Position numbers and translations under genes: made by a program
Assembly: GCA_040839025.1 (NCBI GenBank)
Contig: JBFPJN010000001.1
Span: 310,001-374,000 of the forward strand
Length of the DNA: 64,000 bases
Reading direction: 5' to 3'
From: Alphaproteobacteria bacterium LSUCC0719
Lineage (GTDB): Bacteria; Pseudomonadota; Alphaproteobacteria; Puniceispirillales; Puniceispirillaceae
Shown: one piece after another, positions 1-8,451 of the stretch
Numbering within the stretch: the first letter of the stretch is position 1
How the letters are laid out: the number at the start of each line of letters is the position of its first letter
The notes under the pieces: generated by a model
What the model was told of the DNA's origin: nothing
The model's input: the letters and a program-made list of their open reading frames with translations, nothing else
Databases searched by the model: none

Positions 1-792
1 CGTCAGGTCATTCAGGATGATCAGCGGGTCGTTGCCGCCAAGTTCCAGCGCGGTGCGGCGATAGCCGGCCTTTTCGGCAATCATCTTGCCGACCGGAACG
101 CCGCCGGTGAAGGTGATGATGTCGATGTTCGGGTTGGTGATCATCTCATCGCCAATATCCGCCGGCATGCCGGTCACGATCTGGAACATCTCTGGTGGCA
201 GCCCGGCCTCATACAGGATGTCGGCAAGGGTGATCGCGGTCAGCGGTGTCTGTTCGGTCGGCTTGCAGACCATGCAGTTGTTGGTGGCGATTGACGGCGC
301 GATCTTGTGTGCGACCATGTTCAGCGGGTGGTTGAAAGGGGTGATTGCCGAAATGGTGCGTACCGGTTCACGCTTGGTGAAAATCTTCCGACTCTTGCCA
401 TGCGGGGTCAGGTCACAGGAAAAAATCTGTCCATCATCCTGGATCGCCAGCTGACCCGCCAGCGTGAACACATCATAGGACCGGCCCGTTTCATACAGTG
501 AATGCTGTTTACAGATGCCAAGCTCAAGCGTCAGCCAATGGGCGATTTCCTCGCGCCGCTCGCGGATCAGTTCCGCCGCGCGGAACAGGATCTGCTGACG
601 TTCATAGCGGGTCAGGGTCGGCTTGTAGTTGGCAGCGATGGAAAATGCCTTGCGGGCATGTTCGGCGGTGCCGGCCGGCACCGTGCCGATCACCTCGTCC
701 GTGTAGGGATAGCGAACCTCGACAACCTTGTCGGTGTGGACGGTCTCGCCGCCAATGCGCATGCCTTCGCGGCGGATGGAATGTTCTGACAT
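1..792 (-). CDS. phnY: Phosphonoacetaldehyde dehydrogenase (PhnY), 3' part cut by window edge
   Basis: Predicted NAD-dependent aldehyde dehydrogenase that oxidises phosphonoacetaldehyde to phosphonoacetate, the middle step of the PhnW-PhnY-PhnA route. The frame reads from an ATG at 792 to base 1 without a stop, giving 264 residues of an enzyme normally near 480. Visible aldehyde dehydrogenase signatures are [29 protein letters not shown] and the ELGG motif with the general-base Glu at about residue 250. The catalytic Cys lies beyond the edge. The substrate is assigned from the neighbours, phosphonoacetate hydrolase and 2-AEP transaminase, which are on the same strand upstream; the ALDH fold alone would not specify it. 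This PhnY is unrelated to the 2-AEP dioxygenase that shares the name. Confidence 0.85.
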   Translation of the reverse strand, partial: MSEHSIRREGMRIGGETVHTDKVVEVRYPYTDEVIGTVPAGTAEHARKAFSIAANYKPTLTRYERQQILFRAAELIRERREEIAHWLTLELGICKQHSLYETGRSYDVFTLAGQLAIQDDGQIFSCDLTPHGKSRKIFTKREPVRTISAITPFNHPLNMVAHKIAPSIATNNCMVCKPTEQTPLTAITLADILYEAGLPPEMFQIVTGMPADIGDEMITNPNIDIITFTGGVPVGKMIAEKAGYRRTALELGGNDPLIILNDLT

Positions 793-888
793 AGTGAAGT
801 TTCCGTTCTGTTGATCGCCGGCCGATATGATTCTGGCTGGCTGTGGGCCGGTTTTGTGCCGATGAAGATCTGTTCTGATGTGGGTTCC

Positions 889-2133
889 CTATTGGGACGC
901 GGCAATAGCCGCATAATGGAACGCGTCGAAATTGCGCAATGTCGGGGCCGATGGAAGTTCGATCTTCCGATTGACGATGAACGGCACTTCCTGCTCGGTC
1001 AGTCCGCCATGACTGCGCAACGGTTCCTTCAGCGCGGCAAGATCGTGCCGGTCCTCGGAGGTGCCGATGGTCATGTTTTCTTCCGACACGATCACGATGT
1101 CGCCAATCCGGTCGGCAGGCAGCTCAAAGCGCCGCACCGCCTCGTCACGGTCGATCACAAGCATGATGCCATCGAGGGCGGCAAGCCTGTTGCTGATCTC
1201 TCTCGCATCCGCGTCATCCGGAAGATAGGCGGTGGCAAAGGATCCCAGCGCGCCGTGATGAACCACATACGGATCGGTGATCGGCAGAATCACCCGCGCG
1301 GCAGCTGTGCCGAGCCATTCATCCAGACAATCCTGAACATAGACAACGGCAGGATCGCCGGCCTTGTCATGCTTTGGCTTCATGCCGTGGTCTGCCGTCA
1401 GGATAATGGTTGCGCCAAGGTCATCAAGTTGCCCCAGATAGCCGTCGACCATGGCGTGGAAATCCAGTGCTCCCTGTTCGTCGGGCGCGAATTTGTGCTG
1501 GATGTAATCGGTGGTCGACAGATACATCACATCAGGCTGCCATTCGGTCAGCAGCTTGACGCCGGCGGCAAAGACAAATTCCGACAATTCGCCGGAATAG
1601 ACCTCCGGCACAGGCCGACCAAGCCAGGCACTGGCATCATCGATGCCGTTGGCCGCCTTTGTTGCCTGGTCGGCCCGCTCGGAGGAAAAGCAGATCGCAC
1701 GATCATCATCGAAGGACAGTCCGGCTCCGAGAAGCGCGCGAAGCTTGTCTTTGGCCGTGACCAGCGCCACTCTGGCGCCAGCGGCGTAATAGCCTGAAAA
1801 AATCGTTGGCGCGCGCAGGAAGCGCACGTCATTCATCATCACTTCTTCACCGGTTTCCGGCTCAAAGAGATAGTTCCCGCAAATGCCATGAACGGCTGGT
1901 GGTCGGCCGGTGGCGATCGACATATTGTTGGGATTGGTGAAGGACGGAATGACCGAATGGGCAATCCGGCTTGTTCCCTTATAGCGGATGCGTTCCAGAT
2001 TCGGCATCAGTCCACGTTCAGTGGCAACATCAAGATAGGCTGGCTCGCAGCCGTCAAGGCAGATCACGATAGCGCAGGTCTTTGGGGCTTCGTAGCGTCG
2101 GCCATTGGTTTCAACTGAAGTGGTAAATGCCAT
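889..2133 (-). CDS. phnA: Phosphonoacetate hydrolase (PhnA)
   Basis: Zinc enzyme of the alkaline phosphatase superfamily that cleaves the C-P bond of phosphonoacetate to acetate and phosphate, the last step of 2-AEP breakdown. It has 414 residues, the usual family size. All expected metal ligands are visible: D27 (CLDGCE), T66 (SFTNPNN nucleophile), D209 and H213 (TDYIQHK), D248 and H249 (ADHGMK) and H375 (SHGGLTE). As I recall the Sinorhizobium meliloti enzyme, these are all offset by two residues from its ligands. The ATG at 2133 follows a GGGAAA stretch. It lies 97 bp upstream of phnY and 117 bp downstream of phnW, so the three probably form one operon. Confidence 0.93.
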   Translation of the reverse strand: MAFTTSVETNGRRYEAPKTCAIVICLDGCEPAYLDVATERGLMPNLERIRYKGTSRIAHSVIPSFTNPNNMSIATGRPPAVHGICGNYLFEPETGEEVMMNDVRFLRAPTIFSGYYAAGARVALVTAKDKLRALLGAGLSFDDDRAICFSSERADQATKAANGIDDASAWLGRPVPEVYSGELSEFVFAAGVKLLTEWQPDVMYLSTTDYIQHKFAPDEQGALDFHAMVDGYLGQLDDLGATIILTADHGMKPKHDKAGDPAVVYVQDCLDEWLGTAAARVILPITDPYVVHHGALGSFATAYLPDDADAREISNRLAALDGIMLVIDRDEAVRRFELPADRIGDIVIVSEENMTIGTSEDRHDLAALKEPLRSHGGLTEQEVPFIVNRKIELPSAPTLRNFDAFHYAAIAASQ

Positions 2134-2189
2134 GTTTAGTTTCCCGTGTTTCTGTCCGATAACCGGCTCATTAGGTGATTACAGTAATT

Positions 2190-2219
2190 GATCTGGTTGC
2201 CCCTGATCTGGTTGCCCCT
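2190..2219. repeat. Two perfect 15-bp tandem units in the phnW-phnA gap
   Basis: The unit GATCTGGTTGCCCCT occurs twice in tandem, followed by a partial third copy (GATCTTGTT). It lies just after the phnW stop. An 11-bp palindrome, ATTACAGTAAT, sits beside it at 2178-2188. No function can be assigned. Confidence 0.8.
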
Positions 2220-2250
2220 GATCTTGTTACAATTCATTCGACCGCGCTCG

Positions 2251-3438
2251 TCACGCGGACAGTTTCTGGCGTTCTGCCAGGGCGTCTTCTGGCGGTGCCG
2301 CGTTGGCAACACCCATTTCGGTCAGCGCATTGGCAGCGGCGGTGGCGACATTCTCCATCACCGCCGCGTCCATGCGGCCAATACATCCAATGCGGAAACT
2401 GTCGACGAGTGTCAGTTTGCCTGGATAGATAATATAGCCTTGACGCTTCATCAATTCATAGAATTGCGCGAAGTCGAAAGCCGGGTCCGCCGGGCTGAAG
2501 AAGGTCACAATGATCGGTGATAGCCAGCGCGCATCTAACAGGGTTTCAAACCCGATTTTCCGCATGCCGGCGACAAGCACATCGCGGTTCTGCGCATAAC
2601 GTTCCCCCCGTGCCGCCACGCCGCCTTCAGCCTCGTGCGCCTTCAATGCCTCGATAAAGGCCGCGACGACATGCGTTGGCGGGGTATAGCGCCACTGTCC
2701 GGTCTTTTCCATGGCGGCCCACTGGGCATAGAGATCAAGGCTCAGTGAATGGGCGTTGCCTTTGCTGGCTTCGAGAGCGTCACGCCGCGCCAGAACAAAG
2801 CTGAATCCCGGTACGCCTTCGATACATTTGTTCGCCGATGACACCACCGCCTCAAAGGCAATCCTGTCAGGCTGAAGGTCAATTGCACCAAAGGCCGACA
2901 TGCTGTCGATCAACAGCCTTCGGCCTGCGGCTGCGGTTGCGTCGGCAATTTCGGCAAGCGGGTTCAGAATACCCGAACTTGTCTCGCAATGTATCGCCAT
3001 GACATGCGTGATTGCCGGATCCGCCGCGATCGCGGCGGCCACTTCGTCACCGCGCGGCGGCAGGTAATCGCCCTTGTCGATCACGGTTACCTGTCGCCCG
3101 AGATAGCGCACCGTTTCAGCGGCCCGGGCACCATAGGCGCCGTTTGACAACACCAGCACCTTGCCGTCGCGCGGCAGGAAGGTGCCAAGCATCGCTTCGA
3201 CGCCAAAGGTTCCGGACCCCTGCATCGGAATGCATTCATAGGCATCCGCCCCGTTGCCGAGAAGGGCCAGCAACCGGCGTCGCAGATCGGCTGTCAACGC
3301 TCGAAAATCATCATCCCAGCTGCCCCAGTCACGCAGCATCGCGCGCTTCACCTCGATGGATGTCGTCAGCGGTCCCGGTGTCAGAAGATAGGGTTCACCC
3401 AGCTCGGGTGCCGGAAAGCGTGGATTGCCGTCTTTCAT
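2251..3438 (-). CDS. phnW: 2-aminoethylphosphonate--pyruvate transaminase (PhnW)
   Basis: PLP-dependent class V aminotransferase that converts 2-aminoethylphosphonate and pyruvate to phosphonoacetaldehyde and alanine. Motifs typical of PhnW are LLTPGPLTTS near the N-terminus, MQGSGTFGVEAML, the cofactor Asp in LIDSMSAFG and the Schiff-base Lys in SSANKCIEG. I chose the ATG at 3438 (395 residues) because GGAG lies 8 nt before it; an in-frame ATG at 3462 would add eight residues but has no ribosome binding site. First gene of the minus-strand phnWAY run and divergent from a LysR gene. Confidence 0.93.
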   Translation of the reverse strand: MKDGNPRFPAPELGEPYLLTPGPLTTSIEVKRAMLRDWGSWDDDFRALTADLRRRLLALLGNGADAYECIPMQGSGTFGVEAMLGTFLPRDGKVLVLSNGAYGARAAETVRYLGRQVTVIDKGDYLPPRGDEVAAAIAADPAITHVMAIHCETSSGILNPLAEIADATAAAGRRLLIDSMSAFGAIDLQPDRIAFEAVVSSANKCIEGVPGFSFVLARRDALEASKGNAHSLSLDLYAQWAAMEKTGQWRYTPPTHVVAAFIEALKAHEAEGGVAARGERYAQNRDVLVAGMRKIGFETLLDARWLSPIIVTFFSPADPAFDFAQFYELMKRQGYIIYPGKLTLVDSFRIGCIGRMDAAVMENVATAAANALTEMGVANAAPPEDALAERQKLSA

Positions 3439-3462
3439 TTCGGTGTCTCCGTGAACAAGCAT

Positions 3463-3542
3463 GATGATACTGGCCGGAAACCAGATATATGTATAATCTT
3501 TATTGTGAATATATATATAATTTCAGCCTATGGAATTCTTCA
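3463..3542. promoter_or_regulatory. AT-rich divergent control region between phnW and lysR
   Basis: The 104 bp between the phnW and lysR starts contain a strikingly AT-rich core at about 3484-3524 (runs such as ATATATGTATAAT and ATATATATATAAT) within GC-rich surroundings. A LysR protein divergent from its target operon usually binds such a gap. I could not fix a specific T-N11-A box or -35/-10 pair. Confidence 0.5.
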
Positions 3543-4445
3543 ATGCGATACGCCCAGATCAGAGCCTTTCATCATGTCGCGCTTTGCGGTGGGTTTTCCC
3601 GCGCTGCCGATGCGCTCGGCCTGTCCCAGCCGGCGCTGTCAGAGCAGGTTCGCCAGCTTGAAGCGACCTATGACCTGCTGCTGTTCCGTCGCCAGAACAG
3701 ACGCGTGGAACTGACCGAGCGGGGACAGGAATTGTTCAAATTGACAAGTGCCTTCTTTGAAGGTGAAGTGGCAATTTCCAGCTTTCTGGACGGTGCCCGT
3801 GGAGACGTGCGCGGGCCGTTGCGGATCATGGTGGACTCCACCGCCCATGCCACCGGACCGTTGCGGCGCTTTCGCGAGCGGCATCCGGATGTGCGGCTTG
3901 ATATCAGCCACGGCAATTCGCGTGAGGTTCTGGCCGCGCTGCGCGCCTATGATGTCGAGGTCGGCATCTTTGGCAGCCAACCCGATGCCAGCGATCTGAC
4001 GATGGTTGAGCTGGGGCTGTCACCCATTATCGCGATTGCCGGGCCGGATGCCTTCAGCGCGGCACCAGACAGCACGCCCCCGGACAGCATTCCAATTTCG
4101 AGGCTGGCCGAATTCCCGTTGATTTTTCGCGAGCAGGGGTCGGAAACGCAGGCGCGTGTCATGCGGGCTGCAAAACAGGCAGGTGTGAAGCTTGATGCCG
4201 TGATCATCGCCGAGGGGCGCGAGGCCGTTCGCGACCTGGTCGCCGAGGGATTTGGCATCGGCTTTGTCTCCGAAGCCGAGATTGGCAATGACATCAGACT
4301 TCGGCGGATCAGGCTGCAGGGCGTCAGCCCGTCAATGCCGGAAACGCTTGCCCATCTGTCGGCGCGGGCCGAAGTGCCGGTTATTCGCAGCTTCATGCGC
4401 ACGCTTGCCAAACCTGACGCCAAGGACATACAGTCGCGCAGTTGA
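3543..4445 (+). CDS. LysR-family regulator, probably of phnWAY
   Basis: LysR-type transcriptional regulator of 300 residues. An N-terminal winged helix-turn-helix (GGFSRAADALGLSQPALSEQVRQLE) is followed by a periplasmic-binding-like effector domain. The start at 3543 gives the standard family opening, MRYAQIRAFHHVA; an upstream in-frame ATG at 3489 would add an atypical tail read from the AT-rich control region. It is divergent from phnW and upstream of the phosphonate monoester hydrolase gene. From this position it is inferred to activate 2-AEP catabolism, with 2-AEP or a breakdown product as possible effector. The effector is not visible in the sequence. Confidence 0.88.
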   Translation: MRYAQIRAFHHVALCGGFSRAADALGLSQPALSEQVRQLEATYDLLLFRRQNRRVELTERGQELFKLTSAFFEGEVAISSFLDGARGDVRGPLRIMVDSTAHATGPLRRFRERHPDVRLDISHGNSREVLAALRAYDVEVGIFGSQPDASDLTMVELGLSPIIAIAGPDAFSAAPDSTPPDSIPISRLAEFPLIFREQGSETQARVMRAAKQAGVKLDAVIIAEGREAVRDLVAEGFGIGFVSEAEIGNDIRLRRIRLQGVSPSMPETLAHLSARAEVPVIRSFMRTLAKPDAKDIQSRS

Positions 4446-4498
4446 TCATGCTCGATGACGTGATCTGTGCCGTTTTATATGACCGTGAGACCTGAATT

Positions 4499-5995
4499 AT
4501 GGCGCGTCCCAATGTTCTGTTTGTGGTGTTTGACCAGATGCGGGCGGACTGTCTGTCCGGCGCGCTTGGAGACACTGTTGCGCTGCCCAATCTGCGGGCT
4601 TTCATGGATGACAGTGTTGCCTTTACCAACCATGTATCGGTGACCAGCCCGTGTGGTCCGGCGCGTGCCTCGCTGCTGACCGGACAATATGCAATGAACC
4701 ACAGATCGGTGCGCAATGGCACGCCATTGGCTATGGACAAGCCTAACCTGGCTACCGAGTTGCGACGTGGTGGTATCACGCCGGTTCTCTATGGCTATAC
4801 CGATACGGCTGCCGATCCCCGGCATTATGCCGCCGATGATCCGGTTTTGACGTCCTATGAACAGGTAATGAATGGCTTTCTCGAGGCGCTTGAGTTGCGG
4901 TTTGACGACAGCCGAACCTGGCGCGGGCATCTCGAGACGCACGGATATGATGTTCCGGCCGGCAATGATCTCTACATCCCGGTTGGTGACAGTCCCAATG
5001 CACCTGCGCTTTATCAAGCCGAACACAGTGATACGGCCTTCCTGACCGATCGGATGCTGGAAGACCTGCCGACACGCGGTGATGGATGGTGTGCGCATGT
5101 CACTTTCATCAGACCGCATCCGCCCTTTGTGGCACCGGCACCTTTCAACAGCCTTGCAGATCCAGCGGCAATGCCTGCACCTGCCGGCGGCGACGGCGCG
5201 GCATTTGCAGCGGCACATCCCTTCAACGCGCAGGCGATGGCCTATCGCCAGGCGCGCGACATGGTGTGCGGCTTTCCCGATCTGGCGCCATCGCCGCAGA
5301 CAACAGCCATGTTGCGGGCTGTCTATATGGGGTTGGTGGCCGAGCTTGATCATCATTTCGGGCGGATCATTACTCATCTGAAATCACGGGGTCAGTACGA
5401 GAACACGCTGATTGTGGTCACGTCCGACCATGGCGAGATGCTGGGCGATCATGGATGCTGGGGGAAAATGAACTATCTTGATGCCGCATTTCGCGTTCCC
5501 TTGATGATTCGCGTGCCTGGTGCAGACCCAGCCCGCGTGACCCACCCGACCGAATCGGTTGACGTCATGCCAACGATCCTTGACTGGCTTGGACAGGATA
5601 GCCCGGACAGTGTGGATGGGCATTCGTTGTTGCCGCTGGCAAGAGGTGAGCTGCCGCAGGGGTGGCGTGATTGCAGCGTCTCCGAACTTGATTTCGGCGA
5701 TCCGGTGACGCCAACCGCAGCCCAGACGGAGCTTGGCCTGTCATCGCAGGAGTGCGGGGTTGCGATCCTGCGCACGGAATCGCATAGCCTGATCCATTTC
5801 AATGGGGGGCTTCCGCCAATTCTGTTTGATCATGAAGGCGACGGCGAGGCACGCAATATCGCCGGGGACAGCGGGGCTGACGCCATCAGGTTGCGTCTGC
5901 TGGAACGGTTGCTGACGCATCGCATGCGCCATGCCGAAGGCCGGTTTTCCCGCACGATGATCACCCCTGAAGGTGCTGTCAGAGGTGATCATTAA
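4499..5995 (+). CDS. Phosphonate monoester hydrolase / phosphodiesterase, sulfatase superfamily
   Basis: Formylglycine-dependent hydrolase of 498 residues that closely resembles phosphonate monoester hydrolases (PMH/PdeA type) along its whole length. The sulfatase maturation motif C-x-P-x-R is present as C52-G-P-A-R56 in SPCGPARASLLTG, so C52 should become formylglycine. Metal ligands are seen in FDQ (D12) and TSDHGE (D310, H311); RPHPPF carries a conserved His near 207. The C-terminal RMRHAEGRFSR region also fits PMH. Such enzymes hydrolyse phosphonate monoesters and phosphate diesters, and some also sulfate esters. It follows lysR by 53 bp on the same strand. It may free 2-AEP or other phosphonates from esters or lipids for phnWAY. 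Confidence 0.85.
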   Translation: MARPNVLFVVFDQMRADCLSGALGDTVALPNLRAFMDDSVAFTNHVSVTSPCGPARASLLTGQYAMNHRSVRNGTPLAMDKPNLATELRRGGITPVLYGYTDTAADPRHYAADDPVLTSYEQVMNGFLEALELRFDDSRTWRGHLETHGYDVPAGNDLYIPVGDSPNAPALYQAEHSDTAFLTDRMLEDLPTRGDGWCAHVTFIRPHPPFVAPAPFNSLADPAAMPAPAGGDGAAFAAAHPFNAQAMAYRQARDMVCGFPDLAPSPQTTAMLRAVYMGLVAELDHHFGRIITHLKSRGQYENTLIVVTSDHGEMLGDHGCWGKMNYLDAAFRVPLMIRVPGADPARVTHPTESVDVMPTILDWLGQDSPDSVDGHSLLPLARGELPQGWRDCSVSELDFGDPVTPTAAQTELGLSSQECGVAILRTESHSLIHFNGGLPPILFDHEGDGEARNIAGDSGADAIRLRLLERLLTHRMRHAEGRFSRTMITPEGAVRGDH

Positions 5996-6029
5996 ATCAA
6001 AAATGTAACACATTTGACGCATAGCCCCC

Positions 6030-6063
6030 TTGTCACATCTCTGTAACCAATGCAGTCTATTTT
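6030..6063 (+). promoter_or_regulatory. Pho box and promoter upstream of the ABC transporter
   Basis: Two 7-bp half sites in direct repeat, TTGTCAC (6030-6036) and CTGTAAC (6041-6047), are separated by the 4-bp spacer ATCT, the geometry of a PhoB box (consensus CTGTCAT-N4-CTGTCAT). Each half differs from CTGTCAC at one base. A -10-like TATTTT begins at 6058, 10 bp after the box, the normal spacing when PhoB replaces the -35 contact. A weaker half-site pair precedes it at 6003-6020. The rest of the 311-bp gap (5996-6306) shows no gene. The next gene starts at 6307 after an AGGAG ribosome binding site. Confidence 0.65.
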
Positions 6064-6306
6064 TTATGTTGGCGGCTTCGGGCGACGGGGACGCACCGGT
6101 TTCTTCGAACAGGTGTCACCCATCAAGCGTGGTCAGCTTGCACTGTAATGCCGCATCTGGAGGGGAGGTTGCGATATATACGGAATAGGGCTGCCAGTCT
6201 GGCTTAGATGTTCCTATGCAATCTCAAATCATAAAAATGACCGTGGTCCTGCGGGTGCTGTTGTGAAGAGCCCACTTTCGAGGCTCAGAGTAATCAGGAG
6301 AAGGCG

Positions 6307-8346
6307 ATGAAAAAATATTTCCTTTCAACTTTGGCGTTGTTGGCCCTGCCGGTCAGCGCATATGCCAACTGCCCGGCTGTGACCGTTGCAGACATGAAGG
6401 GTGTGGCCAGTGGTGCCTATCCCCAGCAATTCGAAAAGGCTGAATTTGAAGCCGCTGCGGGTTGTTCCATGTCGTTCTCGGGAAACCCGGACAGTGCAGC
6501 ATTGAATGCCAAGATCAAGGGTAACCCGGCCCTGCCGGCGCTTGCCGATCGTATTCCGGCCGAGCCGCTTGTTGTCGTACCGTATGACAGCGTTGGCAAG
6601 TATGGCGGCACCCTCGACGTGCTGTCGAACGCGACCGAAGCTGGCACATCGGACTTCCTGTCCGTTCGCCATGTGAACTTTGTACGTTTTTCGGATGATC
6701 TTCAGACCATCGTGCCGAACATTGCCAAGGGTTGGGAGTGGAACGACGATTTCACCAAGCTGACCTTCCATCTTCGCAAGGGCCACAAATGGTCGGATGG
6801 CGCGCCATTCACCAGTGCCGACGTGAAGTTTTATCATGACAATCTGATGCTCGACACGAACATCTTCGAAAAGCCGAAGGACTACATCACCGTCGGTGGT
6901 GAGACGATGACCGTCGATACGCCTGACGAGACAACGGTTGTCTTCAACCTGCCGTCGCCGAAGCCTGGCCTGCTGGCACACTTCGCGACATCCTATGCGC
7001 AGGGCTTCCAGCCAAAGCATTTCCTCGGCAAGTTCCATCCCGACATCAATGCCGACGCTGACAAATATGCGCAGTCGCTCGGTTTTGAGAATGGCTATGA
7101 TGCCATCCGCGCCTATTACGGCAACTCGGACTGGACCGACACACCGTCGCCACTCCTGAGCCGTCCGGAAATCGCGGGTAACCTGCCACAGCCGGTTCTG
7201 CCGACACTGGAAAGCCACATCTACACGGTCGACACCACCGAGGGTCGTCATCTTGTGGCCAACCCTTACTTCCACCAGGTCGACCCGACCGGCCAGCAGC
7301 TGCCATACATCAGCGAGCAGGACGAGGTGTACAAGAACGACAACGAGGTTCGCCTGCTGTCGATCATCAATGGCGAGGTGGACTACAAGGCCCAGTCGCT
7401 TCAGCTTGCTTCGGCACCAGCGCTGCTGGACGGCCAGCAGGGTGGCAACTACACCGTCGATCTTCGTCCGGAAATCACGCTTGGCGTCTTTGGCTTCAAC
7501 GTGACCCACGAGGATGAGGCCAAGCGCGCCGTCTTCGGTGACGTTCGTTTCCGTGAGGCAATGTCTGTTGCCATCAACCGCGACGAGCTGAATGAAGTTG
7601 GCTTCTTCGGCCAGGGCAAACCTCAGCAGTATATCGGTTTCTCGCCAAAGCCGGAGTTTGTCTCCGACAAGTGGCAGACCTACAAGACCGAATTCGACAA
7701 GTCGGCAGCGAATGCTCTGCTTGATCAGGTCGGGCTGAAGGACACCGATGGTGACGGCTTCCGCGAGCTGCCGAATGGCGACAAGCTGGTGCTGAACCTG
7801 AACTTCTCGACTCAGGGTATTGCTGGCCAGACCGTTGAACTGGTGTCGCAATACTGGGCCGATGTGGGCGTACAGTCGGTGGTCAAGGAAGTGACCCCTG
7901 ACGAATACCGCTCGGCACAGTCGTCTAACAAGCTGGATGTCGTGATGTGGCGGAAGAGCCAGCCACTGGCCATTGTGCTTGGCAACAACGAGCTGTGGGT
8001 CCCGCCGTTTGAGAACTACTTCGGTGTTCGCAACGGCATGCTGTGGGCAGAGTGGGTTGACAGCAACGGCGCCAAGGGCGTCGAGCCGCCAGCCTATGTC
8101 AAGGATCTGATCGCTGACGTCAACGCCTTCCAGTCGGCTGACCAGTCCAGCGCCAAGTTCCGCGAGCTTGGTGAGCGCATGGTGAAGGCCATGGTTGAAA
8201 ATCTGCTGTTCATCGGCACGGTCAATGCACCGGCACCGATGATCCATCACAACAACCTGAAGAACTTCACCAGCTTCCAGACACACTCGTACGAGTATTA
8301 TCGGACCTATCCGTATCGTGCGACACAGTGGTGGCTGAGCGAATAG
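6307..8346 (+). CDS. ABC transporter periplasmic substrate-binding protein, family 5 (Opp/Dpp type)
   Basis: A 679-residue solute-binding protein. The N-terminus is a classical Sec signal peptide (KK, hydrophobic core, cleavage after SAYA at about residue 20); the following NC is not a lipobox. Family-5 features include the IAKGWEWNDDFTKLTFHLRKGHKWSDG block near residue 140 and FREAMSVAINRDELN near 415. It is longer than typical DppA (about 535) and belongs to the large peptide/nickel/opine-like subgroup. It heads a five-gene operon with two permeases and two ATPases. The ligand is unknown; the Pho-type promoter and the adjacent phosphonate genes suggest an organophosphorus compound rather than peptides. 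Confidence 0.85.
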   Translation: MKKYFLSTLALLALPVSAYANCPAVTVADMKGVASGAYPQQFEKAEFEAAAGCSMSFSGNPDSAALNAKIKGNPALPALADRIPAEPLVVVPYDSVGKYGGTLDVLSNATEAGTSDFLSVRHVNFVRFSDDLQTIVPNIAKGWEWNDDFTKLTFHLRKGHKWSDGAPFTSADVKFYHDNLMLDTNIFEKPKDYITVGGETMTVDTPDETTVVFNLPSPKPGLLAHFATSYAQGFQPKHFLGKFHPDINADADKYAQSLGFENGYDAIRAYYGNSDWTDTPSPLLSRPEIAGNLPQPVLPTLESHIYTVDTTEGRHLVANPYFHQVDPTGQQLPYISEQDEVYKNDNEVRLLSIINGEVDYKAQSLQLASAPALLDGQQGGNYTVDLRPEITLGVFGFNVTHEDEAKRAVFGDVRFREAMSVAINRDELNEVGFFGQGKPQQYIGFSPKPEFVSDKWQTYKTEFDKSAANALLDQVGLKDTDGDGFRELPNGDKLVLNLNFSTQGIAGQTVELVSQYWADVGVQSVVKEVTPDEYRSAQSSNKLDVVMWRKSQPLAIVLGNNELWVPPFENYFGVRNGMLWAEWVDSNGAKGVEPPAYVKDLIADVNAFQSADQSSAKFRELGERMVKAMVENLLFIGTVNAPAPMIHHNNLKNFTSFQTHSYEYYRTYPYRATQWWLSE

Positions 8347-8371
8347 ACTGAGATGTCTTGCATAATGTTTA

Positions 8372-8399
8372 CCATGGGCGGCGTTCCTGCCGCCCATGG
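8372..8399 (+). promoter_or_regulatory. Perfect intercistronic hairpin after the binding-protein gene
   Basis: CCATGGGCGGC (8372-8382) and GCCGCCCATGG (8389-8399) form a perfect 11-bp stem with a 6-nt loop, not followed by a T run. Hairpins at this place commonly protect the 3' end of binding-protein mRNA or reduce read-through, so the binding protein is made in excess over the permeases. Confidence 0.75.
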
Positions 8400-8451
8400 C
8401 CTTCCGACCAGTGCCGGCGCGCGGCACCTTTCTTCTGTATGAGGCATCTGC

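Noticed and set aside
811-1797. Plus-strand open frame opposite phnA
   Set aside because: phnA has all zinc ligands at the expected spacing; the plus-strand frame is a shadow.
4446-4470. GATCA/TGATC inverted repeat after lysR as a terminator
   Set aside because: The stem is only 5 bp, the loop is long and there is no T run.
6003-6020. Second Pho box, ATGTAAC-ACAT-TTGACGC
   Set aside because: The spacing is right, but the second half site matches the consensus poorly; only the downstream box at 6030-6047 is called.
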